Positions 35,985 to 47,161 of a stretch of 64,000 bases of DNA are shown in pieces. The notes under the pieces are model-generated. The model was not told where the DNA came from. It made no database searches and saw only the letters and a list, made by a program, of their open reading frames with translations. The first letter of the stretch is position 1; every line of letters begins with the position of its first letter. The position numbers were made by a program, and so were the translations under genes. This stretch comes from Notamacropus eugenii (Eukaryota; Chordata; Mammalia; Diprotodontia; Macropodidae), in assembly GCF_028372415.1 (NCBI RefSeq), contig NC_092878.1, positions 134,058,750-134,122,749 of the forward strand, read 5' to 3'.

Positions 35985-36325
35985 CTTGATCAACCATTTG
36001 TCTTAAATTCATTCTGTCCTCATTTCTATCTCCTGTCCTTCCTGAAATTCTTTAAATTCTATGTAAAACTCACCTTCAATAGCAAGGCTTCAATGATCCC
36101 CCTTAAATCTGGTACTTTCCCTCTCTTGATTAATTCCAATTTATCTTGCACAAAATTTGTTTTTACACAGTTGTTTACATGTCTTTCCCATTCAACTGTG
36201 AGTGTCTTGAGAGTGGAGATTTTTTTTTTCTCTTTTTTTTTTGTGTGTCTTCAGGAGCTTCGCAAAGTGCCTGGCACATAGTAAGTACTTAATAAGAGTG
36301 TTTGTTGACTGATTTCTAGTTCTAA
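35985..36325 (+). mobile_element. L2 LINE, part 3 of 3 (3' end)
   Basis: Sense L2 end: 'tcctgtccttcctgaaattc', 'aaaactcaccttcaatagca', 'agttgtttacatgtctttcc', 'gtgcctggcacatagtaagt' and 'gtttgttgactgat'. Completes the L2 copy that begins at 28216. Confidence 0.8.
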
Positions 36326-36329
36326 ATGT

Positions 36330-37006
36330 ATGATCAAACGCTCCTTTGAACGTAATATTAGAGAAGCAAATCTTACCCCAAGAGAGTGTTTGCTTCTAGA
36401 AACCAGTTTGCATTTTTGAAAGAAGTGTCTATTTCTGTAGAATACCTGTCAAATAAGTCAATCTAATGGCAGGATTATTTTCTTTCCCTTACATTGATGA
36501 GTAAGTTAATGAGATTTAATGCACCAGTCAATTGTTTAGACATCACAGATATAACTCAGTTTAGTTACTTGTATATTAAGTCTCCTCTGCACTAATTATA
36601 ATGAAATCCATCTAGAGTCATGTTAATAACATTGTTTTATTTCTCAGCTACTCCTTTCCTTGTAATTGAAATTAAAAAGGAAATTCATGCCCTTAAATGA
36701 ATTCTAATTTACCTTCCTTTTTAAGATTAATCCTTTAGGTACAGTTCTTTGTTCTTTTACTCTATTCCCTTTAATTAATTGATATATTTCTAGTAGATTT
36801 TTCTTAAAATGTGTGAATGTATAGATGAGATCCATCTTCACTGTTTGTATTACATAGTGCCATACTGATGAAAATAACATACATCCATACTAGCTTTCTC
36901 CCCCTTGTAGCAGCTTCTAACTGATATACCATCTACTTTTTCATATCTACCATATCAATTCATGCAAATGACATCTTTTTCCTTGGATATTACTATCAGC
37001 TTGAAG

Positions 37007-37007
<1 letters not shown>
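36330..37007. other. Unassigned intergenic DNA
   Basis: AT-rich. No repeat or gene recognised. Confidence 0.4.

Positions 37008-37100
<93 letters not shown>
37008..37100. repeat. Compound (AT)n(GT)n microsatellite
   Basis: Perfect AT run (37008-37068) joined to a perfect GT run (37069-37100). Open frames of Tyr-Ile and His-Thr repeats on both strands come from it. Confidence 0.97.
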
Positions 37101-37103
<3 letters not shown>

Positions 37104-38378
37104 CATGTATATGTGTATGTATATATACGTGTACATATGTATGTGCATATATGCAATATATAATAAATATATACTGTAAATGAAATACAAATATGTGTAC
37201 GTACATATTGTATTTCATTTGCAGTTTTCAATGTTATTTAGTTACATTATATCACAATCACACTGCTTCCTTCATTTAGGTTACTTCTGACTGTCCAAAC
37301 ACTAGTCCTGATTTTGTCTTTAAAACTGATAATGGACTCCTTTTTCTTCTCAATGAATGTTTCTACAGCTAAAATGAACTCTCAGCAATACATAATCATG
37401 GTTGTTCTTATGAATAAAAACAAACTGTTAATTGAAAATGTTTACCTGACTTAAACGATTTCTTATAATCTTAATAAATATGCCAATTGAATTCAGAGGA
37501 AAGTAAGCTAGGTTTGCGATAATACGTAACAACCAAGTGACAGGGGTAGGAAGTTGGTGTTAGGAGAAGAACCATGATGTTACAATCTTCATGATAACTG
37601 ATGATAACTCAACCTATAAGAAAGGTGAGGACACTGGGAATATTCCAAGACTGAGTACTTTTCGCCCCCATTCTCTCATATATTTACTAGACTAAGAGAA
37701 ATACTTGGAATGTTCCCATCTCTCAACCACTATTCAGCAACTTTTGCAATTGTGAGATTCACTTTAACCACTTTAGCACAGCCAGGGCAGTTCATTGTTA
37801 TAGTCATCAATAGCCTATGGATCATTTCCCTTTCTTTTTTTAACAGTCCAGTCATTGTATCCTGGCCCTTCTTTCTCTCTGGTCAAATGGTGTACAAACA
37901 AATGTTTAACCATCAACTCTCCAAAAAAATGCACACATTGGATACTTTTAATTTTAATCTGTATTATTAACATTTTTCTATCTTTTTAAAAATCTAATTA
38001 ATTAACAATATAATAAATCAAGCAATGATTTATAATATTTGCTGATTTCTGGGTGTAGTTGCTCAATCTGAACATTTCACAACTAGTCCTAATAAGCCAA
38101 TATGAGCTGGCTACAGCACATAACTACTCCACTCTTTATCTATGGGTTCATTGTTTCCCATGCCTGCAGAGTCCCTGATCAGTAAGAGGGCTCATTGGAA
38201 GTTAAGCTTAATGACAGACCTAGGAATCATGGGAGGCACAAGCTTCATGGGATCAGAGAAGCCTAAGGACTGTCTTCTTACATGTTATATGCTCCCTTTG
38301 TACTCTTCTATCTAGTAAGAAACTCATTTTTTTTTAAGGGTAAGGATATATTTCTCTACCTGATCTCCATGCCTAGAA
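37101..38378. other. Unassigned intergenic DNA
   Basis: Starts with a decaying TA/GT-rich shoulder to about 37170. Beyond that nothing recognised. Confidence 0.4.
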
Positions 38379-38379
38379 T

Positions 38380-38682
38380 TCCCTCCATCCTTTTTTTCTG
38401 TCTCTTGGCTTCCCTGGCTTTCTCGGGCTTCAAGTGCCAGTTTATATTTCATGTTCTATAGGAAAACTTTGTTGTTCTAGTGTCTTTTCTTTCTTCATGT
38501 ATTTCCTTTTTCTCCTGTATTTAGCTTGATTGTATAGAAGTTGTTTGTTTGTTTGTTTTTTATGTGTCTCCATTGAGGGTAAGGGGCTTTTCCCTTTCTT
38601 TGTATCCCCAGTCAGAATGGTATCTGACATATAGTAGATGTTTAATACATGCTTAGTAATTGATTGCTTAACCAAAATGAGG
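38380..38682 (+). mobile_element. L2 LINE 3' end
   Basis: Sense L2 end: 'ccatgcctagaattccctcc', 'tggcttccctggctttctcg', 'tgtatccccagtcagaatgg', 'gacatatagtagatgtttaa'. The 77-codon minus-strand frame within it is chance. Confidence 0.8.
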
Positions 38683-41112
38683 AGAGAGAAGGCATTTACG
38701 ACTGGTCAAGGGGATAGTTCAGGGAAGATTCCATAGAGGATGGAGCATTCGGAGATGATCCTAGTAAGAAAAGATGGATTCTGGGAAACAAAGAGGAAAA
38801 CAGCATTTATTTCACTCACAGAGAATGGCTAGTTTGAGAGCAGATCAAGGGAATGGAATACCTACATGACTATTCAATGAATATTTTTAAGGCATAAGTA
38901 ACACTATTTAACTCCTTTGGTGAAAAAGTCATCTATTGGTCCCTTTGGAGAAATCAGAAGCTCTTCAACTTTAAAATTATGAGAATATGACTATCTACTT
39001 ATATTTCTCTTTCCCTTCACAACATTTTTTGTTTGTTCTGTTTTCTTCTGAAAGGAAATAAAGTTGTTTGCATAACTTGATTAACCCTCAGGGCTAAGAC
39101 ATAAGCTATGTTTCCTGTAATGAAAACTTCCTTGCCTACTTTGATGTGACTGTGTTTGATGTCCTGGACATGTGAGGACATATAAAGGACCACCTAAATG
39201 GAGGTGGGATTGACAGATACACAAAGACAGGTAGAAACACAAGGTAGCTTCATATGCAGAGGCACTAGAAGCTGGGATAAGTGGAAGTCTGTAGAAAACT
39301 GTGTTGGAGATGCTGATTTATGAAGGAAACCAGGAATTCCAAGAGGTTAAGGTGTGGAAGGAAACTATTCCAGCCAAGAATTCCCAGAGAAAAGCCATAA
39401 AGGAGGGAGATGAAGTATCATGTGTAAAGAAGGTGAACAATTACTTCCAGTTGCAATACAGTCAAATTTTACTTAGTGCCCCGTGATGTCTGAAAAGCAC
39501 AGATGAATGAAGCATCTTATATACAGATTCAGATAATTATATTATTAAAAGCCATTGAGGCAAATCAGTTTCTTTTTGTTTGCTTCCTAAGGGGGAAATG
39601 CATTTTTAATTTTAAAGACACTATCTGAGTCTCCTATAGTAATATATAATCAAACAAATTAAAACCATTTTTACTAAAATGTTCTAATCACTCTTCCCTT
39701 TGAAATTTCAACTGTAACAAATTATCTAAAATGGCAGCACTAGAGTTATTACTGTGTGATTGAAGACATTTCCCACATAGATGAAACAAAATATCTGTCT
39801 CCAAAAAGGCTACCAATAACTTCTAAGAATATATAACTACATATCATAATTAGAATACATGACCCTCTTTCATCCTACTATAGTCTACTGCCTTTCTGTC
39901 TTTTCTCATTCTCTAACAACTCTAGGTTAAATAATAAGAGTAAGTCAATTGATTTGGATCTACCAAGATCCATGTAAATGTTGAAGTGAGAGGGAAAAAA
40001 TAAATCAAAATTTCATTCATATGTGGTTAAACATCTAGAAGGTTTCTGGCACGTTTCTCCTACTTAATATTGTCTATAGAGATGAATAAGTACAAAACAG
40101 GTGGGAGGGACAGTCTTGGTTGTCATACCATTTATACATTAAAGCTAAGCATGTTGTTGAAAGCCTACTGTTGTGTTCCTAATTAGCTTCATAATTTTCT
40201 TCAGAAACAGATTCCCTGTGGAAATAAAATAATTTAGAAATACAATAAGTGGATAATATTCTATTTCTGTCCTTTACACAGCAGATGCCCAATAACATTT
40301 ATTGGACGAGTGAAAATGTTGTAATTTCTTTCTTATTTATATTAAGAACTGATTCCTTTTGTATCCCAAGAATTTAGGCAGATCTTTATCTTTTGGATTC
40401 TTATATTATAATGTGACTTTTTAAAGGAATGAGACTCATATTGCTCCTCAATAATGTACAAAGTAAATTTGATCTGTGAATTCATCAATGGCCCTACTCA
40501 ATTTTTCATAATGGAAAGGTATATGCAAATGTATGACTGCTTCACACTTATGAATATATAGTGTCAAAGGTTAGGCCAATTTCTGTCTTGTTTACTCAAT
40601 TTTCCCTGATACTGGGGAACTTTGTTAACTATGGCAGAAGATGAAAGTTTATGGATATAGGTCCCTGCAGGACTGGAGAGGGACAAATGGTTTTTGTGGG
40701 AGTAAAAGGTATTTTTGTTGTGAAATTAGTAATCAACAAAAACAAACATTCCAAAATATAAAGAAAAAATATAAAAAAAAGAATTCTATGTGACAACGGA
40801 TACCTTTTATATAAATTTTATGTAAAGAAATATGTATATAATCTTTATAAAGTTTTATAAAATTGTTCTAATTTTGTCCCTTTTACATTTCATTATTTTC
40901 TACGATACACTGATCTTTTATTGATTGTCCTTTTATCTGTTGATCATTCTACCCTAACTCAGATTCCCCCAGCCGCTGACTAGATACTCTCCCTTATACA
41001 AAATATGTATTATCAAGCAAATTTGGCCACATCTCAGAATGCAAATCTCATTTTGTAACCTTAATTAATAACCATTCTGTCAAGAATTTGGAAATGTATT
41101 TCAAGATTTTTC
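38683..41112. other. Unassigned DNA with two faint L2-like stretches
   Basis: 39335-39465 ('aattccaagaggttaaggtg', 'gagggagatgaagtatcatg') weakly resembles reverse-complemented L2. 40260-40320 ('acacagcagatgcccaataa') weakly resembles an L2 3' end in sense. No gene recognised. A 61-codon frame at 39301-39486 is unsupported. Confidence 0.35.
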
Positions 41113-41114
41113 CT

Positions 41115-41325
41115 TTGACCATGGGTAGAGCACCAAGCCTGAAGGCAAAATTCAGTCTTATACCCTTAATAATTGTATGACCCTGGGCAAATTGTTTGAC
41201 TTCTGCCTCAGTTTCCTCAACTATAAAATGGAAATAATAATACCTCTTCTTCTGTCGCTTATTGTGAGGATCAAATGAGATAACTTTTGTAAAGTGCGCC
41301 CCATAGTGCCTAGCCCTGTTTTCTT
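41115..41325 (+). mobile_element. Ther/MIR CORE-SINE, near full length
   Basis: Head ('gggtagagcaccaagcctga'), then 'gtatgaccctgggcaaattg', 'cctcagtttcctcaactata' and 'gtgaggatcaaatgagataa' in order, ending 'gtgcctagccct'. The layout is that of a sense CORE-SINE with a MIR-like middle. Confidence 0.8.
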
Positions 41326-41329
41326 TCTT

Positions 41330-41605
41330 TTTTCTATCCTTTGTAAATTCATAATGAGTTACTGATTTTGTCAGATTTCAGAAGCTTTTTCAGGTAGTTG
41401 CCTTGAGATTGTTATAATGATCCTCATATAAATTTTGGTTCAGTTTATTTCATTTTACATCAATTAGTATTTTTTGCAGGGTGAGGGAATGTTCCTGTGA
41501 ATTTATTATACAAAAAAATTCCATTGCATTCATATATCACAATTTGTTCATCCATTCCTTAATTGATAGGTACAAACTTTGTTTTCTAGTTCTTTGCTGC
41601 AAAAA
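41330..41605 (-). mobile_element. LINE-1 ORF2 C-terminal fragment (inverted relative to the next)
   Basis: The plus strand carries 'ttgttcatccattccttaat' and 'ttgataggtacaaactttgt', the reverse complement of the ORF2 C-terminus. It covers the same part of ORF2 that the adjacent plus-strand L1 shows at about 42000-42100, so it is a separate insertion and not a simple 5' inversion of that copy. Confidence 0.65.
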
Positions 41606-41614
41606 AAAAAAAGT

Positions 41615-42730
41615 GTGTCTATAAATAACTCTCCATGAATCAAGAACATACCTAATAGTGATATTGCTGACAAATCACTGCAAACAAGAGTACTGCAAAT
41701 TAAAGCCAATTTGAGTTTCTATCTAATACCGGTTGTATTGGCAAAAATTGTAAAAAGGAAAAAAAATGATAAATGTTGGCTGGGTTATGGGAAAATAGGC
41801 ACTTTGATGCACTATCGATGGGCCTATATTCTCAATAGTAATTTGATTCTCTGCATGAACAATAAAACACATAAAAGAATACATTCCTTTTAACTTGGCT
41901 GGCATGCTGACAGGCTTACATTTGTAAAACAAAACAAAACAACAAAAACACAGGAGAAGACCCTATACGAAGAAAAATATTTATAGCCACTCTTTTTATT
42001 GTTGCAAAAACTGGAAACTAAACAGATACTGATCAAATGAGGAATGGATGAATAAATGATGCTCTACAAGTGTGGAAGAATATTATTGTTCTCTCATAAG
42101 TGAGGTCATAGTTTATTTCAAAGAGATATGGAAAGAATTCCATGAACCAACACAGAGGTGAAGAAAGAAAAAAACAGAATAACAATTTATATTATAACAT
42201 AGAAAATATAAAATAAACAGATTTGAAGATTTCTACAAACTGATGAAGAATGAAATAAGCGGAACCAAGAGAACAATTTATAAAATAACAACAACATTAT
42301 CAGACAAACATCTTTGAAAGCTCAATAACAAACATGAATTCAATGATCATCCATGATTACATAGGAAAGATGATGAAACATGCTATTAACTTTCATATAG
42401 AGAGAATTTAAGGTGTAGATTGGGATATAATTCTGTATACAGTTGGTGATAATATTTGTTTTGCTGAGCTATACATTTGTTTCAAAGTATTTTTGTTTTC
42501 TCATTTTTTAATGGAGTGGGAGGGAGAGAAAATAGCTTTGGGTTATTTTTTTGTATTTTTAAGTAGGGAACTGGGGTACTACAAGTGTAGAATGTCTCAT
42601 GTACTTTCAAATGAGGTCATTATATAATTAGCTTTGCTTAGACTTATACTTTGTTAGAGGTGAACTCTCAAGAGGTGGTGATAATCTGCAAATGTCAAGC
42701 AAACAAAAATGTGAATAAAACATAAAAAGG
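41615..42730 (+). mobile_element. LINE-1 3' end (ORF2 C-terminus and 3' UTR)
   Basis: A plus-strand frame at 41711-41893 reads SFYLIPVVLAKIVKRKKNDK then CWLGYGKIGTLMHYRW, the L1 ORF2 C-terminal region (compare the L1 Cys-Trp...Gly-Glu-Ile-Gly-Thr-Leu...His motif). Later come 'gaggaatggatgaataaatg' and a 3' UTR with 'gaggggag'-like G-rich sequence replaced by 'tggagtgggagggagaga'. It ends in A-rich sequence near 42725. 5'-truncated and broken by stops. Confidence 0.75.
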
Positions 42731-42839
42731 AGTACTGTTGATTCAAATGTCAATAAGCATTAGCAAATTTTTATTGATTTTATTGACTAGCTGGTTAACT
42801 GACTGACTAATAAACATGAAAAATCCAAAGGAGGAGAAT

Positions 42840-43320
42840 CAGTAGGGGAAAAGCCTATGAATCAATGTCTTAAGAAGATTGGCTAATGGAACTAATGATG
42901 TTTAGCCAAGGGAAATGGGGTGATGATAACTACCTTTAAGCAAAATTTCCTTCTAATCTTGGGGGAAGAACTAAGGACAATGAGTAGGAATTGAACATTG
43001 AAGTCAATGCCTCCTGTATGTATAATAATTTTCAAACTTATTTGATAGTTATTTCTGCACTCCAATGCTTATATTGCAAAGACGCAAATTTGAGTCTGAT
43101 ATCAGGGAAAACTTCATCAGGATCAGAGATAACCAAAAGAAGAATGGGCTACCCCAAAGGATGATAGAAGAGCCTTCCTCACTGAATATTTTTAGGTAGA
43201 GGCTGGATGTCTATTGTACTTGTCCAGTGAGTTTTAGTTTGTGAATCTTTTTTTAAATTGGACTAAATTAGCTGGCTTCTGATGTCCTTTCCAAATCCAG
43301 AAAGTTACACTGTATGTCAT
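42840..43320 (+). mobile_element. L3/CR1-type LINE 3' end
   Basis: Sense blocks in the expected order: 'tttccttctaatcttggggg', 'gaagagccttcctcactgaa', 'taggtagaggctggatgtct', 'ggcttctgatgtcctttcca'. This is the characteristic 3' region of CR1/L3 LINEs. Very old. Confidence 0.6.
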
Positions 43321-43518
43321 ATGTAGAATCATACGTAGAAATAACTATCAAAAATGAAACAATATATATGTATATGTGAAATGTCAGACGAAGTAACTAG
43401 AAAGATGAAAGAAGATGTAACAGTTATCCACATATGCATGAGAAGCAATTAGGTGTGGCTGATGTGGTTGCATTTTTCTCGGCAAAAGAAGAAAAAAAGA
43501 GCTAAACACAATTTAAAT

Positions 43519-43650
43519 ATATATATATGTATATGTGTGTGTGTGTATGTAAACACATATATACATATATATATACGTACATATATATGTATACATACAT
43601 ACATATATATGCATACATATATATTATATATATACATACATATATATCAA
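43519..43650. repeat. TA/CATA/GT-rich microsatellite
   Basis: Interrupted alternating repeat. It abuts the 5' end of the following HAL1 copy. Confidence 0.9.
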
Positions 43651-43663
43651 GTTCACTGTGTAA

Positions 43664-46180
43664 AAAGAAAATGGCTCTAAACAAATTCTGGAGCTACAGA
43701 ACCCACAGAATGATGGAGTGAAGCAGATCTTCAGTCCAAAATAGCCTGCAAGGTTGCTGGGAAATGTCTGTGGTGCCATACTGGGAGCAAAGCACAGTAC
43801 AGCACGTGCCACAAGTGCACAGAGGGGACCTGAACAGACCTTGGGGAGACTTAATCTCTCACATCTGTGGTGGTTGCAGACTTCATGACCCCCAAATGCT
43901 GAAAATAAATTGGAAGGTCAGTGGGAAAAGGCTGTGGGACCAGTGCAGGAGAGTGGAGTGGTCTGGCCTCAGCACCAGGGCAGTTGAAGGGGGAGGGAGC
44001 AGTGGAACCCACAGCAGCAGCAGGGGCAGCTATGGCCACTGTTTCTGGGGCTCTAGGCACACAGATTGTGGGGGAGATCAAGTAGCTAACAGTAAACTCC
44101 CGACCCTCACAGGAAGAAGAGAACGACTTTGACAAAGAGCTCAAAAGTCAAATAAGTGACTGAGGAAATGAGCAGAAACCAGAAAAAAATCAAAATATAG
44201 AATCTTACTTTGGTGACAAGAAAGACTAAAGTATGCAAACAGAAGGAAACAAAGTCAAAGTTCCTTCATCCAAAGCCTCCAAGAAAAATATGAATTGGTC
44301 ACAGGCCATGGAAGAGCTCAAAAAGGACTTTGAAAATCAAGTAAGAGAATTAGAGCAAAAATTGGGAAGATAAATGAAAATGATACAAGAGAATCATGAA
44401 AAATGAGTCAACTGCTTGCTAAAGGAGACCCAAAAGCATGCTGAATAAAATTACACATTAAAAAGCAGACTAACGGAAATGGCAAAAGAGATTCAAAAAA
44501 CCAATGAGGAGAAGAATGCCCTAAAAAGCAGAATTGGCCAGATGGAAAAGGAGATCCACAAACTTATTGAAGAAAATAATTCCTTGAAGATTAGAAGGGA
44601 GCAGATGGAAGCTAATGACTTTATGAAAAATTACAAAATTATAAAACAAAATCAAATGAGTGAAAAAATAACAGGCAATGTGAAATATCTTATTGGCAGA
44701 ACAACTCACCTGGAAAATAGAGGCAGGAGAGACAATTTAAAATTATCAACTACCTGAAAGCCACATTCAAAAAAAGAACTTAGACATCATCTTTCATGAA
44801 ATTATCAAGGAAAATTGCCCTGATACTTTAGAAATAGAGGGTAAAATAAATATTGAAAGAATCAACTGATAACCTCCTGAAAGTGATCTGAAAAGAAAAA
44901 CTCCTAGGAATATTGGAGTCAAATTCCAGAGTTCCCAGATCAAGGAGAAAATATTTGAAGCAGCCAGAAATAAATATTTCAAGTATAGTGGAAATATAAT
45001 CAAGATGACACAAAATCTAGCAGCTTCTACTTTAGGGGATCTCAGAACTTGGAATGTGATATTCCAGAAGTCAAAGGAGCTAGGATTAAAACCAAGTATC
45101 ACCTATTCAGCACAACTGACTATAATACTTCAGGGGGAAAAGTGGTCAAAAGAATGAAATAGCATTCTTGATGAAAAGACCAGAGAGGTATAGAAAATTC
45201 AACTTTCAAACATAAGAATCAAAAGAAGCATCATAAGGGACTTACTAAAGTTGAACTGTTTGCATTCCTACCTGGAAAGATAATACTTGAAACTCTTGAA
45301 ACTTTTCGCAATATTTGGATAGTTGAAGGGATTTTTTTACACACAGACAGAGGGAACAGGGTAAGTTTAATAGGAAGGGGTGATATCTAAAAAATAAAAT
45401 TAAGGGGTGAGTGAGGAATATATTGGGAGGAGAAATGGAGAAATGGAATGGGGCAAATTATCTCTCACAAAAGAGGCAAGAACAAGTTTTTTCAATGGAA
45501 AGGAAAAGGAGGAAGGTGAGAGAGAAAAAGTGAACCTTATTCTCATCACATGTGTCTTGGGAGGGAATAACACGCACCCTCATTTTGGTATGAAAATCTA
45601 TCTTACACTACAGGAAAGTAAGGGAGAAGGGGATAAGTGGGGGTTGATGGTATGATAGAAGGGAGGGCAAATGGTAGGAGGAGGTAATTAGAAGTAAACA
45701 CTTTTGTGGAGCTACAAGGTCAAAAGAGAGAATAGAATAAATGGGTGGCAGGATAGGATGGAGGGAAATATAATTAATCTTTTACAACATGACTTTTATG
45801 GAATTCTTTTGCATAACTACACATGTATAACCTATATTGAATTGCTTTCCTTCTCAGTGGGGATAGGTGGGGAAAGAAGAAGAGAGAGAAGTTGGAACTC
45901 AGAGTTTTGAAAACAAATGTTAAAAATTGTTTTTACATGCAACTTGGAAATAAGAAAGACACATAATAGGGTATAGAAATATATCTTGCCCTACAAGAAA
46001 ATAGAGGAGATGGGAAAGGAGAGGTGTGATAGAAGGGAAGGGAGATTGGATAAGGGATAATCAGAATGGACTGTGTCTTGGGGTGGGGGGAGGGGAGAGA
46101 TGGGGAAAAAATTTGGAACTCAAAATCTTGTGGAAATGAATGTTGAAAACTAAAAATAAATAAATAAACATTTTAAAAAG
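43664..46180 (+). mobile_element. HAL1, nearly full length, ORF1 decayed
   Basis: 5' UTR (43664-44155, with 'ctggagctacagaacccaca' and 'gggggagggagcagtggaac'), ORF1 relic (about 44160-45215) and 3' UTR to the A-rich end at 46160-46180. A 92-codon stretch at 44479-44757 still shows the coiled coil, with KEIHKLIEENNSLK and YLIGRTTHLENRGRRDNLK matching the intact copy at 47162-48250. No ORF2 is present. It lies about 300 bases upstream of, and in the same orientation as, the younger HAL1 and is clearly older. Confidence 0.88.
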
Positions 46181-46475
46181 TGATTAAGAAAAAAGACGAC
46201 AAGGTTTGGTGTATTTGTAGGATAGGGAAAGTATAAAGAGGCAGGGAGAGGAAGGGAAACTAAGAGGACAAAAAGAGACTAGTGAAAATAGAAACCAGGC
46301 AAGACAGAAAATAATGTGATTAAATAAAAAGCGATTGTTTTTTCAGAGAAGGAAAACAGAGGATATTAGTAGATATTTGAATGACTGCCTCAAAATTACA
46401 GAAAATACTATAGCTAAAGCGATTTTTTTTGTCCAAATAATGGTTTATTTAAAGTAATACTCAGAAAAAAGTCTA

Positions 46476-47161
46476 GGGGGCGGAGCCAAGATGGCGTAGT
46501 AGAAAGACGCACATACACATAGCTCCGAACCCACAACCCATAGAACAACTACAAAGAAGTAACTCACGGCGAATTCTGCACCCAGAGGCCACAGAACATT
46601 GGAGCGAGGGAGATTTCTGTTCTGGAGAGACCTGCAAACCTCTCGTAAAAGGTCCTTCGTGCTGCGGACTGGGCGCCGGGACTGGGAGCTGAGTACAGCC
46701 CTGCCGTGGCCACGGCACCGAGAGGAACAGATCCGAGCGGGCTTCAGGGACGGGATCTCCAGCGGCCGCACAAGTACCTCCACCCACAGGTGACGGGGGT
46801 CGGTGAGAGAGTCCCTTTGGCGGGTCGAGGGGGGAGTGGGGTGCCCCCATGGCTCGGGCCCCCTCGGGAGACAGAAGCTGAGGGGCAGCGGCAGACCAGG
46901 GCTCTCCAAGCAGGCAGGAGCCTGGATCCATTGTTGAAGGTCTGTGCATAAACTCCCTGAGGGAACTGAGCCTGAGAGGCAGCCCTGCCCTCACCTGAGC
47001 ATCTGAATTTAATCTCACACTGAATAGCAGCCCTGCCCCCTCCCAAAGCCCTGAGGCTGGAAGCAGCATTTGAATCTCAGACCCCAAACACTGGCTGGGA
47101 GGATCAGGAGGTGAGGTGGGTGTGAGGAAAATATTCAGAGGTCAAGTCACTGGCTGGGAAA
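46476..47161 (+). promoter_or_regulatory. HAL1 5' UTR, probable internal promoter region
   Basis: A CpG-rich, GC-rich block in an otherwise AT-rich window, starting exactly at the element end. L1 5' UTRs carry an internal RNA polymerase II promoter, so by analogy this is the likely promoter. No TATA box is evident. The antisense strand is open over 46473-47087 (204 codons), which may only reflect high GC. Confidence 0.6.

Noticed and set aside
36955-37231. Tyr-Ile and His-Thr repeat frames on both strands
   Set aside because: Translations of the compound AT/GT microsatellite.
41330-42730. Single L1 with a 5' inversion (twin priming)
   Set aside because: Both orientations contain the same ORF2 C-terminal segment, so one inverted copy cannot supply both.
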